This document shows positions 37,501 through 50,690 of a DNA stretch of 64,000 nt, one piece after another (within the stretch, counting starts at the first letter, position 1; each line of letters opens with the position of its first letter). The translations under genes were made by a program, and so were the position numbers. This stretch comes from Apus apus (lineage: Eukaryota > Chordata > Aves > Apodiformes > Apodidae): the NCBI RefSeq assembly GCF_020740795.1, contig NC_067312.1, positions 43,300,405 to 43,364,404 of the forward strand, read 5' to 3'. The notes under the pieces were generated by a model. The model was not told the origin of the DNA and did not search any database. It worked only from the letters and a program-made list of their open reading frames with translations.

Positions 37501-40500
37501 TTCCAAAGCCAAAAGCCGCTGTATAAATTAATAGCAATTACAATTATTTAGCATTTTAACAGTAGTAAAAGCAAATGCCAGGGGAAGGAGGCCTTCAAAC
37601 ACAATTAAGATATTCTAAGTTAGTTTTAAACATAGTGCAACAGAGGAAGAAATGAAGGGTACAAAAAAACCCTACCTGCTCAAGCTACAACCAGAAAGTT
37701 TCATTGTAACACATACATGTGTATTTTTTTAACAAAGATACATCCACTGAGATTGGGGTGTGAAACAGAAACAAAAACTAAGGAGAGGTTTTCATGAAGA
37801 AAAAATACTAGCCTCAGTCAGAAAGAGACTGAGGGAGCTGCAGGAAGAGGAAACCAAGAAATTAGAGTAACAGTTCAGGAGCATGGAGGGTGAGATGCAG
37901 CAGAGGCTGGATTCTTGGAGGGGACGTGGCTTGTGCTTGACTGGGAGGTCAGAACACCAACCTTGAGCTAAATGTGATTAAAAAGGTTGACGGGGTCATG
38001 TTTATAACCAAGGAGAACTGTTTTAAGATCTGCTTTATAGATTATATGGTGGTAGGGAACCAAAGGGAAGGAAGTTTCAGTAGTGTATTGTGGTAATTTA
38101 TACTTGCAGTGTAGTTACCAGAACACCAGCAGGATAGCAGGTCTTAAAATCTTTTGAAGAAACAAATATTTTTTGTGTTGTTTCTTCGTATTACACTTAT
38201 AGCAATGAGTAGGCGTTTAAGATAAAATCTCTCTGGCCATGCTAGGGTAGAAATACTGCTCTGGTTGTGTCATAGGACTGTTTTGAATGGAAAACAGGAA
38301 ATTTATCTCTGATTGACATCTGAAGTTCTTATATGCAAAGTATTTCTGGGGATGCTGAGGAGTGAAATGAAACTCGCCCACGCTGCCTAGTCCAGAGTGG
38401 AGGAGAGGTCAGGTGCAAGGGAGCTGCCCGATGTCTGGCCAAGGGGGAGGATGAATGTTGGCTGTGTATCCACAATGCATTAATGCCCCGGCATTACGGG
38501 CAGCTGAGGGTAAAGAAATATACTTTATCAACAGATAGGAATGGAGCAGGGAGGCAGAATTATGAGCCAGAGAGCACCATGGTCAGGTTTGTGCTGTCTC
38601 GATGACACCAGAGCTGCACGCATTTCAAAGCAGCTTGTTGTCTCTCTTTTGTCTTCTGCGTTTAGCTGCAGGAATGAAATCACTACAGAACTTAGCAGTG
38701 ATGGGACTGTATTTGCACCCACAGCATCTAAGCAGCAGGGTAATGACTGTGCACTTAATACAGTGACTGTACATAATAAGAAGAGATTGATCTGATATTT
38801 GCCAGACTTCCCTGCATGATGTTAGGGTAAAGAGGTGGAGTGAGAGCATGTCCATGGAAAAACTGAATGAGCTATGCACATAAACACAACACAAGAGAGA
38901 ACATTTTTTAAACTGGAACAGCGTATGCAGCATGTGTACCCAAAGAAGCAAAATAGCACTTCCTCACAGCTACAAAAAAGAAAATTGTTGTGGTGGCATT
39001 ACAGAATTTCCTTAGAAGGAAGTATCTGGTTCTTACTAGTTGAACAAAGAGCTTAGCTGACAGGGGGTAAGTCTTCCTGTTTAAAACCCTTGTTTTTCAG
39101 TACACACTCCAGAACCTGCCTGTGCACCAAGATAGCCTGCCCTGCACAGCTGTTATTGAGATGTATCAGCAGAGGCAGTTCTTGTCTCTCATCTTTAAAT
39201 AAATCTGCCCACAAAGAGGAGGCTGGGTGAAATGATGTGGCTTTTTCCACTAGCTTGGTGAAAAAAAAACCCAGACATTTGCCTTTGATTCTTTATTTGG
39301 TCTTTCCCTGACACATCAGCAGATCTGAGACCTGGATGACAGATCAGGAGGAAAGATGAAGGTCTCAAATTTAGGGTAAGCTTCTGGAGGTCAAGTCCAT
39401 TTCACAGTGTGTATCTGAGGCAGGTGTAACAATATGTTCTCATGCTTCTCATTAGGCTTCAGTGCTTGAGCATGTCTTGGTTATTTTTGTCCATTTTTGT
39501 ACAAAGAACCATACTTTGTCTTACTCCTCTTGTAATTCTCAGTTTAAGTAACCTCCTCCCTTATATGAGGTGACTGGAACATATGTATGTGATCTAGATG
39601 TGTGTAAATGCACTCACAAATACATCTTACGTGTAGAAGTCTTGATAACAGCAGTATTGTAATCTTGTAATATATTAGGCTTGATAAGATTGCTTTCAAG
39701 TTGTTTTTTTTTTACAGTGAAGCAGTAGTATTTTTAGGGTTTTATATCTGGAAAAGCAAATCTGGGAGCCAAAGGATACATCTGTGGAGAATCAATAATG
39801 TTGCAGTTTTTCTGTGTGACACAGCAGGAATTTTTGTTAGAAATCACTTATTAAAGTTGATTCAGTGAGAAACAGTGCAGTTCTACAATTCTTTGGTGAA
39901 TTACACACATTCTCACTGTGCTACAAACTAAATATTTCACATGAAAATACTTTCTGAGTAATAGCTATTTGACAGACGTGCTGTGGTGCCCACAACAGGA
40001 TAGCAATGATTCTGTGAAAATTTTCAAGCTGGAAGTTTATAAATCAGTTTAATAGTTGGCAAGTGTTCTGTTTAGTGTTGCTTCTACAACATGTTTGTGT
40101 TTAGCTTGTCCTAGAAGAAGGTCTGAAAGTTATGCTTATGTTTTCAATAAAATTACTTATATTATGGTACATGCTCTGGGTGTTCTTGCATCTTCATACA
40201 TAGCTAATTCTTGAATGTCTTGAGCCATCAGGTGAGACTTAGAGGAACTGATCAAGAAACAATAGCTTGTGAAGCTCTGACAATATGTAGCTACACTGGC
40301 GAGTGTGGAGCACAACTCAGTAGCTGATTTGGATCTTCATGGGCTTCTTGCTTCACATCACAAGCTAGCTGCTTTCCAGCTGTGCAGGGACAGTGCTCTC
40401 ACTGGGGCATAGGGACAGACACAAAGACTGCTTGGGTCATGCTGCTACATGCATTTTTCTTATGTAGGTGTAACAGTTGTGTTTGAAGTTGGCTTAACCA

Positions 40501-41295
40501 GATGCTGACTCTAGCAGGCTGTGTTTGACAAAAATACGTTTCCACAAGTATAATGTTAATGGAAGTTACACAAGGGAATGCTGCAAGACATAAAACCAGG
40601 TTGCCTTGGTGGAGTAAATCATGTTCACACACTTTTTCAGCACAATATCGTTGTTGGGTTAAGCTGCTTGAAGATGGAATTGTCACAGAAAAGGCTGATA
40701 TGCCTTGCTCCCAGGTACATGTTCTTGCTATCGCTTTTCCAACAAAACTAGGGATGGTTTGGCTAGTCAGGTCAGCTTGTTGATCTGGTAGAAAAATAAG
40801 CCCTCAAAAAGAAATACTGGCCAACAGTAACATCAGAGGGCTGACATGTCTCATGGCTGAACAATTACTAAAAAGAGTGCAAGTGTATGGAGAACTTCAG
40901 CTGCTGGATGTGATGGGAGGAGCAGGACTGCCCCTGAAACCATACTCTCACTCAGGATCCCTCCCTTGGCTCCGCTCAGTGCTGCTCCTCTCTCTTGGGG
41001 GCATAATAGAGGTCCTGGCAAAAACAGCTGCCTAATTTAGCAGTGGAACGAAGTTTGCAGCCTCAACTTTCCCTTCAGTGCTTGAAATGAACTGTGTGCT
41101 GAAGAGTGGGGCTCATAAAGAGGATCATTAGTAAGTTCTCAGTACAGGACTACATAAGTGAGAAACAGGACTACATAAGTACTGGGGTTAGTCTGTTCCT
41201 TTCAGGTAGGAGGCTTTGTCTTTCACTGGAGCTCTGAGAAACTATCTGTCTTTCCGGACCACTTTTCATAAAACAGCCTTGATATAAATCAACAT
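34501..41295. other. Intergenic, nothing recognised
   Basis: This is 6.8 kb of AT-rich sequence with no exon, LTR or CR1 recognised by eye. ORFs such as 34836-35186 plus (116 codons) and 35017-35388 plus show no family motif. Confidence 0.5.
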
Positions 41296-42333
41296 TGTCA
41301 AGGGCAAATAGTGCCTGACATAATTAGTAGCCTTTTCTGATGGAATCATGGCATCAGTGGACAAGGAGAGAAGAACTTCTATAGTCTACCTGGACATGTG
41401 CAAAACACTGTTGTAAAATTTGTCCCACATGACATCCTGGTCTCTAAATTGGAAACATGTGGATTCAATGGATGGACCACTCGGTGGATAAGGAATTGGC
41501 TGGACAATCACACTCAGAGAGCAGTGATCAATGAATTGGTGTCCAAATAAAGACCAGTGACAAGTGGTGTTCCTCAAGATTTGGTACTGGGACTGGTGTT
41601 GATGGTTTAACACATTTGTCAGTGACACGGACAGTGTAATTGAGTGCACACTCAGCAAGTTTGGTGACAGCACCACACTGTGCGGTGTGGTCGACAAGCT
41701 GAGGGAAGAGAGGCCATCCAGAGGGACCTCGATAGGCTTTAGAGGTGGGTCCATGTTAAACTCATGAAGTTTAAAAAGGCCAAGTGCAGGGTGCTGAACA
41801 TGGGCCAGGGCAATCCCAAGCATAAGTACAGGCTTGGTAGATAATGGATTGAGAACAGCCCTGGGGAGAAGGACTTGGAGGTGCTGATTGATAAGAAGCT
41901 CAACATGAGCCTGCAGTGTGTGCTTGCAGCTCAGAAAGTCAACTGAATCCTGGGCTGCATCAAAAGAAGAGTGGCCAAGAGGACAAGGGAGGTGATTCTA
42001 CCCCTCTTCTCTGCTCTCGTGAGACCCCACCTGGAGTGCTGTGTCCAGTTCTGGAGCCCTCAACAAAAAAAAAAGACACAGAGCTGTTGGAATGAGTCCA
42101 GAGGAGGGCCACAAAAAATGAAGAAATTCTGTAGTATGAGGGTGGTGAGACACTGGCACAGTTTGCCCAGGGAGACTGTGGAGGCCTCATCCCTGGAAAG
42201 TGTTCAAGGCCAAGATGGATGGGGACTTTGAGTGACCTGATTTAGTGGAAGGTGTCCCTGCCCATGACAGTGGGGTTTGGCAGTAGATGATCTTGAAGTT
42301 CTCTTCCTACCCAAACCATTCTATGATTTATTC
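41296..42333 (+). mobile_element. CR1 LINE fragment (about 1.04 kb)
   Basis: It starts in ORF2 (KGK.CLT, then VYLDMCKT), passes through [13 protein letters not shown] and reaches the 3' UTR and ACCATTCTATGATT at 42333. FADD is replaced ([10 protein letters not shown]). An A-run at about 42067 and an internal deletion near 42115 are present. It shares long near-identical stretches with the inverted copy at 49491-50690. Confidence 0.93.
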
Positions 42334-43338
42334 AACCAGCTGTTACCTTCTAGTGCTACAGCACAGTAGTGTAATATAGCGCATAAATAAACTGAAACCC
42401 ATTCTTCGCTAGTGTTACAAAGACTGGCAGTATTTTAGTAGAAGTATGGGAACTGAAACATAAGTTGGATGGTTTTTGAGAAACATGTCAGAAAGGGAAA
42501 GGGAAAGGAAAGAGAAGTGCCAGTCAAGAAACTCAGAGGAACAGGGGGAGAGTGACAAGTATCTCTTCCCAGCATCAGTCTACACATTTAACCTAAACTT
42601 TCACCAAACCCTCCATATGTTTCTCAACTCCAGGGAATCTTGAAATTTAGAGTCAAATTGCAAATAACCTAAAACTGATGTTAATTTTCAACATGCACCA
42701 AAAAATAAGCCTAAGGCAATTTTAGTAGATTAAACTCTAAAAAAACCCTAACAAACAACATTTAGAAAATAGCTTATATTTTTACTTTAGAGTTTTAAAC
42801 TATTCTCTGCTAAGTTAGTATATGACATCTGCTAACAAAACTATCTTTTAAAATAACCTCCAGATCTACAAACCCGGGTATCAAGTTCTGTAACAAAGTG
42901 ACTGTAGGCCTCTACTGGTATCAACCTGCAAAGTATTCATGGCCAGCTAGCTGAATGATCCTGCTGGTCAGACCAGAGCTGTGTCCATCTCCCATACTCT
43001 GCTGAGTTTATTGAGGTATCTGGCTCTTGTGAGATGTTCTGTCTTCATGAGCAGCAAATGTACTTCATAAAGTGTGTATCACTGAGCTTGAAAATTATTG
43101 CTATTCCCGTTTTACAGGTGGAGAAACAGGTGCAGAGAAGTTATGTGGTTTATCAAAGGAGGTAGGTGGCAGAGTTATGAATACAGCTCAAGAAGACTAG
43201 GTCTCATGACCTTGATCTAAGTGACACTTTATTTGGAAGGCATCGCACTATTCACATCTGCTTTTTTCTGTATAATAGAGATACTTAATGCCAATTACAG
43301 GAAAGGAGAACTGTAAGAAATTGTCAGTTATGAGAATA
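42334..43338. other. Intergenic, nothing recognised
   Basis: This is AT-rich sequence between two CR1 copies with no recognisable gene. Confidence 0.5.
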
Positions 43339-43830
43339 ATCACAGAATCACAAAATGGTAGGGGTTGGAAAGGACCTCTGGAGTTCATCTTGTCCAACCC
43401 TCCTGCCAGAGCAGGATCACCTATTGCAGGTGACATAGAAAGGCATCCAGATGGGTCTTGAAAGTCTTCACAGAAGGAGACTTTCAACCTTTCTGGGCAG
43501 CCTGTTCCACTGCTCTGTAACCCTCAAAGAAGTTTTTCCTCATGTTGAGGTGGAACTTCCTGTGTTCCAGTTTGAGTCCATTGCCCCTTGTCCTATCACA
43601 GGGCATGACTGGAAAGAGATTGACCCCTCCTTCTTGACATCCACCCTTCAGATATTTACATACATTAGTATGACCCCCCCCCCTCAATCTTCTCCTCTCT
43701 AGACTGAAAAGGCTCAGGTCTCTCAGCCTTTCCTCATACGGCAGGTGTTCCAGTCCCTTAATCATCCTTGTTGCCCTCCATTGGACTCTCTCAAGCAAAT
43801 CCCTGTCCCTTTTGACAAAGGGGTAAATCA
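43339..43830 (-). mobile_element. CR1 LINE 3'-end fragment
   Basis: It reads as the CR1 3' tail (AATCACAGAATCACAAAATG) and then the C-terminal ORF2 region on the minus strand ([28 protein letters not shown]). Part of the C-terminal coding frame is open for 115 codons. It is a different subfamily from the 41 kb copy. Confidence 0.92.
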
Positions 43831-45342
43831 CTATAAAATAAGTGTAAAATCACTAAAAAAATAGAGGAGGGTATTTACTGCTGAGAAGAGTATGTGTTGA
43901 GCAAGTTAGGAGCATGAACACTACTGGTTCTGACTTCTTCAAACAGACTTTGTTAAATTGACAATTGACACAATGGATCCTCTGCTGCATTTCCAGATAT
44001 GGGCTTAGTTACCCCAGGGCTGCCTTTCATGCATTCATGTTTCAAACCATATAAACTGTGACTTCCTGAAAATAAAAATAGCTTTGTTAAACTTAGATTT
44101 TCAATAAACTATGTCAGATTGCACGAGGCAGGAAGCATATTTCGTTGCACAATAAAAGTTTCTGGCTAGTAACAAGCCATTTTAAGACACGTGCAACATT
44201 CTGAGCCTTCTCTCATGTTCACCACTTTAGCTCTGAAAGAAGTTAATCTTCCTTCTCTCCACACTTAACTTTTTTCTCACACTGATGCTTTTAACAACAA
44301 TAAATCCAAGCCCTACTTCTGAGTTCTTCCATCAGACAGAGATGTAAAACAACATAGAGCAGTATCAGCATTTCATATTTTCTTCTCCATGAACAGGAGC
44401 ACATCAGCCTACAAGCAGCTTCATGAATAATCTCACTGAAGGCAACTTAATTGTCCCCATACAGGGGAATAAAGAAGAAGTATATTTATTTTCTAGTTGT
44501 GAGGCAGATTGCTATTCTAGAGATATCCCCAGGTCATTGGTGAAATTACAGCTTTGCAGGCTGACTGCCAAGTCATGTAGGCAGGGTTTAACTGCTGGGC
44601 TGCCTGCAGTTCCTTCAGAACTGGCTCTCAGAGATGGCAAACAGCACAAGGCAAAGCACTGTGACAGGCAGTGTCAGATATGAGTATATTTGCATTTTCC
44701 AATGCGCTAAATGAATGAGACAACTTGTCTGTGTGAAGTTCCACATGGATGTGTGAAGGGCTAAGGTCTTAGTAATGTATTAGTTATTGCAATGATATTT
44801 TCAAGGGAGAAAAAAAAAGTAAAATCCTACAGCAGCATCCTGAGATGCAAACATAAACAATGTGCTATACCATCTCCGTGAGTTTATTGGGAGGCCTGAA
44901 TCACGGGGGACTTCAAAATGCTTGAAATGCATTTTGTTTGTCCACCACAAGGTGTGCTCCAAGAAAGTTAGGAAATGTGGGTTTTTCACTTTTGGTGGTT
45001 AAAAAGGGACCCTTCATATTGTCAAATACCAGATGTTCACTCAGCCTAGCCCAGTCAAAAGCACAAGAAAAAGAGGTTACTTTGCTGGAAGAGGGCACTG
45101 AAGAAGGACCCCTTCTATGGGCACTTTCACTCATCCCTATCAGTAGCTCAGTTTCTTTCACTTCTGCATTGCTGCAGGAGGTCTATAGACAGTATAGAGC
45201 AGTTATAACTGTTCATTACTGCAAACTCATTTCACCGTTTACAGCAGAGCAAAGAAATAACTGGGAAAGATGCACAGGAGAAGCAGCAGCTAAGAACACA
45301 GCTTCCTGCAGCACCTTGCTGCAGACCTGAGAACTTAGAGAC
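43831..45342. other. Intergenic, nothing recognised
   Basis: No exon or mobile element was recognised. ORFs at 44423-44683 and 44938-45330 (plus) lack family resemblance. Confidence 0.5.
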
Positions 45343-45880
45343 TGGGCTGGCTTGGTTTGGTGGGTTTTTTGGTAGCGGGGGAAGGGCCCCAGGGTGGCTC
45401 TGGTAAGAAGCTGAGAAGCTCCCCCTGCTCCAAAACCAGCCAAGGAGCCATTAGAGGGACATTAGATGCACCTCTGTGATTAACATGCAAAAAACCGGCT
45501 CTAACACCTGAGCTGGAGCAAGCAGTTAGTTAAGAGAAGAGCTGTGCTGGAGAGGTCAGTGCTGCTGTAAAGACTGTGGTGGTTGGCGGGGACATGGGGA
45601 AGAAGGTGCCCTATCAGAAGTTTCCCTGCAACCCTAGCCCCTTTTCCTGAGTTGGCTCTGCTGTGAGGGATTTTTGGACTCTATCAGTGACCACTGAAAT
45701 TAAGATTTGTATATATTTTATATCTTTATTATCCCATGTGGTACTGTCCTTTACCTGTTCTATAAAAGTCGTTCTAGATTTACCTTCCAGCCTCTAAGTG
45801 GGAGAATGGAGGGGACTAATAGACAGCAATTCTGTTCTCTGGGTTTTGGCTCATCCTGACCACTAAACAGAGAGACAGGA
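45343..45880 (+). mobile_element. Solo LTR, avian ERVL-type
   Basis: It starts TGGGCTGGCTTGGTTTGG and continues with GGTAGCGGGGGAAGGGCCCC and later GTATATATTTTATATC, TTTATTATCCCATGTGG and GTACTGTCCTTTACCTGTTC, text that I recognise from avian ERVL LTRs. Flanks GAGAC (45338-45342) and GAGAG after CA at 45869, or GAGAC at 45872-45876, suggest a 5-bp duplication with one mismatch or an offset. The right edge is uncertain by about 30 bases. No internal genes are present. Confidence 0.65.
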
Positions 45881-48042
45881 CCCAATGTCTACACTACACA
45901 CATTTTGTAGGTTTTGGAAGACAAATACAGGTGTGAACTAATTGGGAATTCTTGAATTCAATTTGAATCAATGCCTTAAGGAAAAATTATTATAAGCAAA
46001 AGAGACAACTGGGGAAAAAAAACAACAAAACTGCTAGAAAATGTCTGTGGCCAAAATATTTTTTTTCTTTGTATTATGGTTCTGCATGAACTGAGCACCA
46101 GCAAAGGCATTTTTTCAGTGTCAAACTGGGTTCAACACACCATTTTGATACATAAATGGTGAGAAAGACTTGTCTTTCAGTGGTTAGCCAGGAACAGGGA
46201 GAGTAGTACCAAAGTCACCCAAGTGGTGACATTTAATCATACCACCTCCTCCTTCATGATAGTTTCTTTCACTTACCCCATCTTGTTCTTCATCTTGATT
46301 GTGAGCTCTTCAAGGCTGGATCTGTTTCTACATAATGTGAAAACTTTCTTGTTTTGCTTTCAAATATGACATAGTAGGGCTTTTGGATTGCTAGCCCAAA
46401 TCAAACAGTAAACAAAACCAAAACTAACAGTAACCATATTTAATACCCTGAGTTTCCATTACCTTTATAGCATGCTCCTGCTCCCTGTTTTCAAAGCAGT
46501 TGACCATCTTGAGAAATGAATGAATACACAGTCTTTTCTTGTTTCCATGGATTCAGTTTGTTGTACTTGCAAAAACTGAATACGCAGCAGTCAAATATGG
46601 CTGAACACCAAATGGCCAGAAAGGCCAAAAAAGCTGGTATCTTGCATAATCATATCAGTAGTTTTAAATTTTTAACTGAAATTTGACAGTTACGAGATTT
46701 TCTAACATTAGTATGGGACTAACAGGCTGTGTCTTCACTGTGGGGTAACTATGCGTTTTGGCACATCCCATATTGTGGTCCACCAACATGTTGATCACAG
46801 AATATGCTGAAACACATTGCAAGTCCCTCATGGGATGCTAATCCTCTTTAGCTCTGTATAATAAGAAAGGTAAAGGTACGAACAAGAGGCAGGGACAGTG
46901 TGTTCCCATATGCCTGGCTGTATCCCAACTCCATCCTGGCATAAGTGTGCACTCCTATATTGAGACACTGGAAAGACAATCATGAGCCAATTAATGATAA
47001 ATGGTAAAATGCATGTAGTTGATGGTGGCAGGTAAGCATGAAATCTCAGCAAAGCTGAGGCAGTTTCTGAAATAGAATCTGGCTTGTTCATGGATTATTA
47101 ATTTCTGTGATTGGAAGAACAGTTTGTTATAGAGGGAGTTTTGAGGAGGGAGGAATTTTATAGCTTCAAGAGGAGGGCTTGGGCTTGGTGTGTAGGTGTT
47201 CATTTAAAGTCTCAATTTAGAGAATTAGGAAGAGGACGTTTTTAAAGGGAGGCCAGAGCAAATTTAATTGTTCTGTTCCCGCATTAGATTGTCTGGGCAT
47301 AGTAAGTGTGACATGAGCCCCATGTCTTTAATTTGATACTTTGAAATACTCTTATTTTCTTTTTTTCTCATAGCAAACATCTTTCCTCTTCCTAAAACTA
47401 ACTAAGCTTAATCGAGCTTCCATTTAAGTCTTATCATAAGCACCTCTGCATTATTGAGAAAGCAGCATGGGAGATAGGTAAAGACTTTCACTTCCCAGGA
47501 AATCTCTTAGGTTTTTTTCCAGATCTAGAATGGTCAGTGAGAAAACAAGGAAGGCCACTCCACATATCTGTCCTATGACCCAAATGCATTAGTAAATCTT
47601 TTGTTTACCCCCCATTGACTTATGCCTACGTATTAAATCCAGTTTGTCACTACAAGTATCTTATAGACAGAGTATCTTAAAATGCAAAGCTGTAAACTTT
47701 TGCTAGAAGTTACTAAAAGGTTTTTTGTCAAAAATTTCCAAACATTCCTGAGTGGTAGGAGTCTGCTGGTGCAACATTACAGGCAAAACACTGACAGCTA
47801 TGTGGAACAGATTTGAGCAGGATTGATTCCTGCATTTATTTGCTGTTGTTCCAACATGTTCTTAACATTGTTGAAGTTACCCGAGCACTGGCAATGTGTG
47901 GATTAAAAAATACCTTGAAACAAAAGATTAATGCTTGAGTGGATTAGAATGTTTTTAAACAAGATCCCACATTTCATGGGTAAATTTTGATAGCTATTCT
48001 CTGGCAAGATTTTGGTTTAAGCCCAGAGCTGGCTAATGCTCT
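45881..48042. other. Intergenic, nothing recognised
   Basis: This is AT-rich, unique-looking sequence. Confidence 0.5.
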
Positions 48043-48520
48043 GGGCTTAATGCTTAAAAGAGTCCAGCGCAGAGCCACAAAGATGATGAAGGGAGTGGAA
48101 CATCTCTCTTATGAGAAAAGGCTGAGGGAGCTGGGTCTCTTTAGTTTGGAGAAAAGGAGACTGAGGGGTGACCTCATCAATGTTTACAAATACGTAAAGG
48201 GTGAGTGTCAAGAAGATGGAGTTAAGCTTTTTTCAGTGATGACCAGTGATAGGACAAGGAGTAATGGATACAAATTGGAGCATAGGAGGTTTAAGGTGAA
48301 TATCAGAAAAAATTTTTTTACTGTGAGAGTGACAGAGCCCTGGAACAGGCTGCCCAGAGAGGTTGTGGAGTGTTCTTCACTGGAGACATTCAAAACCCGC
48401 CTGGACACCTTCCTGTGTGATGTACTCTAGGTGACCCTGCTCTGGCAGGGGGGTTGGACTAGATGATCTTTCGAGGTCCCTTCCAACCCCTATGATTCTA
48501 TGATTCTATGATTCTATGGT
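48043..48520 (+). mobile_element. CR1 LINE 3' end with intact octamer tail
   Basis: The copy is a 5'-truncated, well-preserved CR1: [20 protein letters not shown] through [18 protein letters not shown] to the ORF2 stop, the short 3' UTR and three ATTCTATG units. An open frame of 147 codons (start 47987) runs through it. The clean tail and open frame mark it as one of the youngest CR1s in the window. Confidence 0.96.
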
Positions 48521-49490
48521 GCTTGAAGTGCCTTAGGCACAGGGCCTCAAAATAGAACCAGATGGTGACAAACCTGTGAGTATTTGGGGGAGTTGTGAAG
48601 CAGAAAGTCTTTCCCAGTCCTCCACATGCCGAAGCAAGTAACTTCTTTTTGGTAACTTCTACAGACCCCCTTCTACCCAGTAATGCTACCAGAATAAGAC
48701 ACTCAACAACAGCCTGTGTGATACACTGATATTACTCCTTTTTTAATTCCTTGGGCCCTGGGTAGGGCAGTTCCATGTGTTAAAAACCAGGACATTGCAG
48801 GTGGTTTTGATGTAGGCTGCATATGTTCACAAAGAAATAGCTGGTAGATAATCTGTTTACAGATGTGTCTTTGGACCAACAGGCCTAAAAATACAGTAAC
48901 CAAAAGGGAAGCAATCATGTGGTGGACACAAGGCACCAAAGTACATAGTGACTTTTCGAAATGATGCATCCTTATATCCTCCAGGGCACAGTTCTATTTA
49001 GATATTATTTCTATGTACAACTCAGCTGTGGGTTGTTGGAGGAAAAGACCCGTTACAGTTTCAGTGAGACATTCAGCATAGAAATCCCTGGAATGTTCTC
49101 CTAAATAAATAAAGGGGTGGGGCATTTTATATAGTTGTCCCTTGCTGCCATCCTCCATGTTTTCATGATAACTTTTCAAATTTTTCTTTTTTCTTTTTTT
49201 AATATATGCACCCTGTAATCACTCCTTTTGCCAGGGATTTTCAACGTGGAGAACAATTTATCAACATTTTGCTTGGACAATTTTTGCGATGTTAGAAAAA
49301 CAACAACTATATTATTTAGCAAGATGTCACCCCAGTCAGACTCCTGAACCCGCTCTGGTAGCATACTTACTTTGCTTATGAATAGTACCTACAGTAGTCT
49401 GCTTTGTTTCCACACTAACTGTTCTGGAATGAATAGCTGAAATCTGCTCAGGTGCAATAGAAGTCCTGTTGCTTTTTAAGAGGAGATAAT
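48521..49490. other. Intergenic, nothing recognised
   Basis: This is AT-rich sequence between two CR1 copies. Confidence 0.5.
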
Positions 49491-50690
49491 AAAATTATAG
49501 AATCACAAAATGTCTAGGGTTGGAAGCGTCCTTCCCCAGTTTTCCTGTAGCCCCTTCAGTTACTAGAAGGCCGCTGTAAAGTCCCCCTTGAGCCTTCTCT
49601 TCTCCAGGCTGAACAACTCCAACACTCTCAGCCTGTCTTTGTAGGAGAACTGCTCCAGCCTCCTGATCATCTTTTGTGGCCCTCCTCTGGACTCACTCCA
49701 ACAGCTCTGTGTCTTTTTTTTTTGTTGGGGGCTTCAGAACTGGACACAGCACTCCAGGTGGGGTCTCACGAGAGCAGAGAAGAGGGGTAGAATCACCTCC
49801 CTTGTCCTCTTGGCCACTCTTCTTTTGATGCAGCCCAGGATTCAGTTGACTTTCTGAGCTGCAAGCACACACTGCAGGCTCATGTTGAGCTTCTTATCAA
49901 CCAGCACTCCCAAGTCCTTCTCCCCAGGGCTGTTCTCAATCCATTATCTACCAAGCCTGTACTTATGCTTGGGATTGCCCTGGCCCATGTTCATCACCCT
50001 GCACTTGGCCTTTTTAAACTTCATGAGTTTAACATGGACCCACCTCTAAAGCCTATCGAGGTCCCTCTGGATGGCCTCTCTTCCCTCAGCTTGTTGACCA
50101 CACTGCACAGTGTGGTGCTGTCACCAAACTTGCTGAGTGTGCACTCAATTACACTGTCCATGTCACTGACAAAGATGTTAAACAGCACCAGTCCCAGTCC
50201 CAACCCCTGAGGAACACCGCTCCTCACTTGTCTCCATCTGGATATTGAGCCATTGATCACTGCTCTCTGAGTGTGATTGTCCAACCAATTCCTTATCCAC
50301 CAAGTGGTCCATCCATTAAATTCATACCCTTCCAATTTTGAGAGGAGGATGCCACGCAGGACAGTATCAAACACTTTGCACGAGTCCAGGTAGATGATGT
50401 CAGTTGCACTTCCCTTGTTCACCCACACTGTGACCCCATCACAAAAGGCCACTAAATATGTCAGGCACCATTTGCCCTTGGTGAAGCCATATTGGTTGCC
50501 ATCAACCACCTCAATGTTTTCCATGTGCCTTAGCAGACCCTTCAGGAGGATCAGCTCCATGATCTTACTGGGCACAGATGTGAGACTGACTGGCCTGTAG
50601 TTCCCTGAGTCTTCTTTCCTTCCTTCCTTTTTTGAAAACGGTGTTTATATTTCCCCATTTCCAGTCTGTTCTTCCAGATGTTGCTGAAGC
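49491..50690 (-). mobile_element. CR1 LINE fragment (1.2 kb), RT region open
   Basis: The CR1 3' end is at the left. On the minus strand an open 184-codon frame covers [42 protein letters not shown] and SGVPQG. The FADD box is altered to FGDS, so the RT is dead. The 3' UTR is internally deleted near 49530. Long stretches are near-identical to the CR1 at 41296-42333, including the FGDS change, so both belong to one subfamily or derive from one source. Confidence 0.94.

Noticed and set aside
47987-48430. 147-codon ORF ([12 protein letters not shown]...) as a small gene
   Set aside because: It is the C-terminal end of CR1 ORF2 followed by the CR1 3' UTR and octamer tail.
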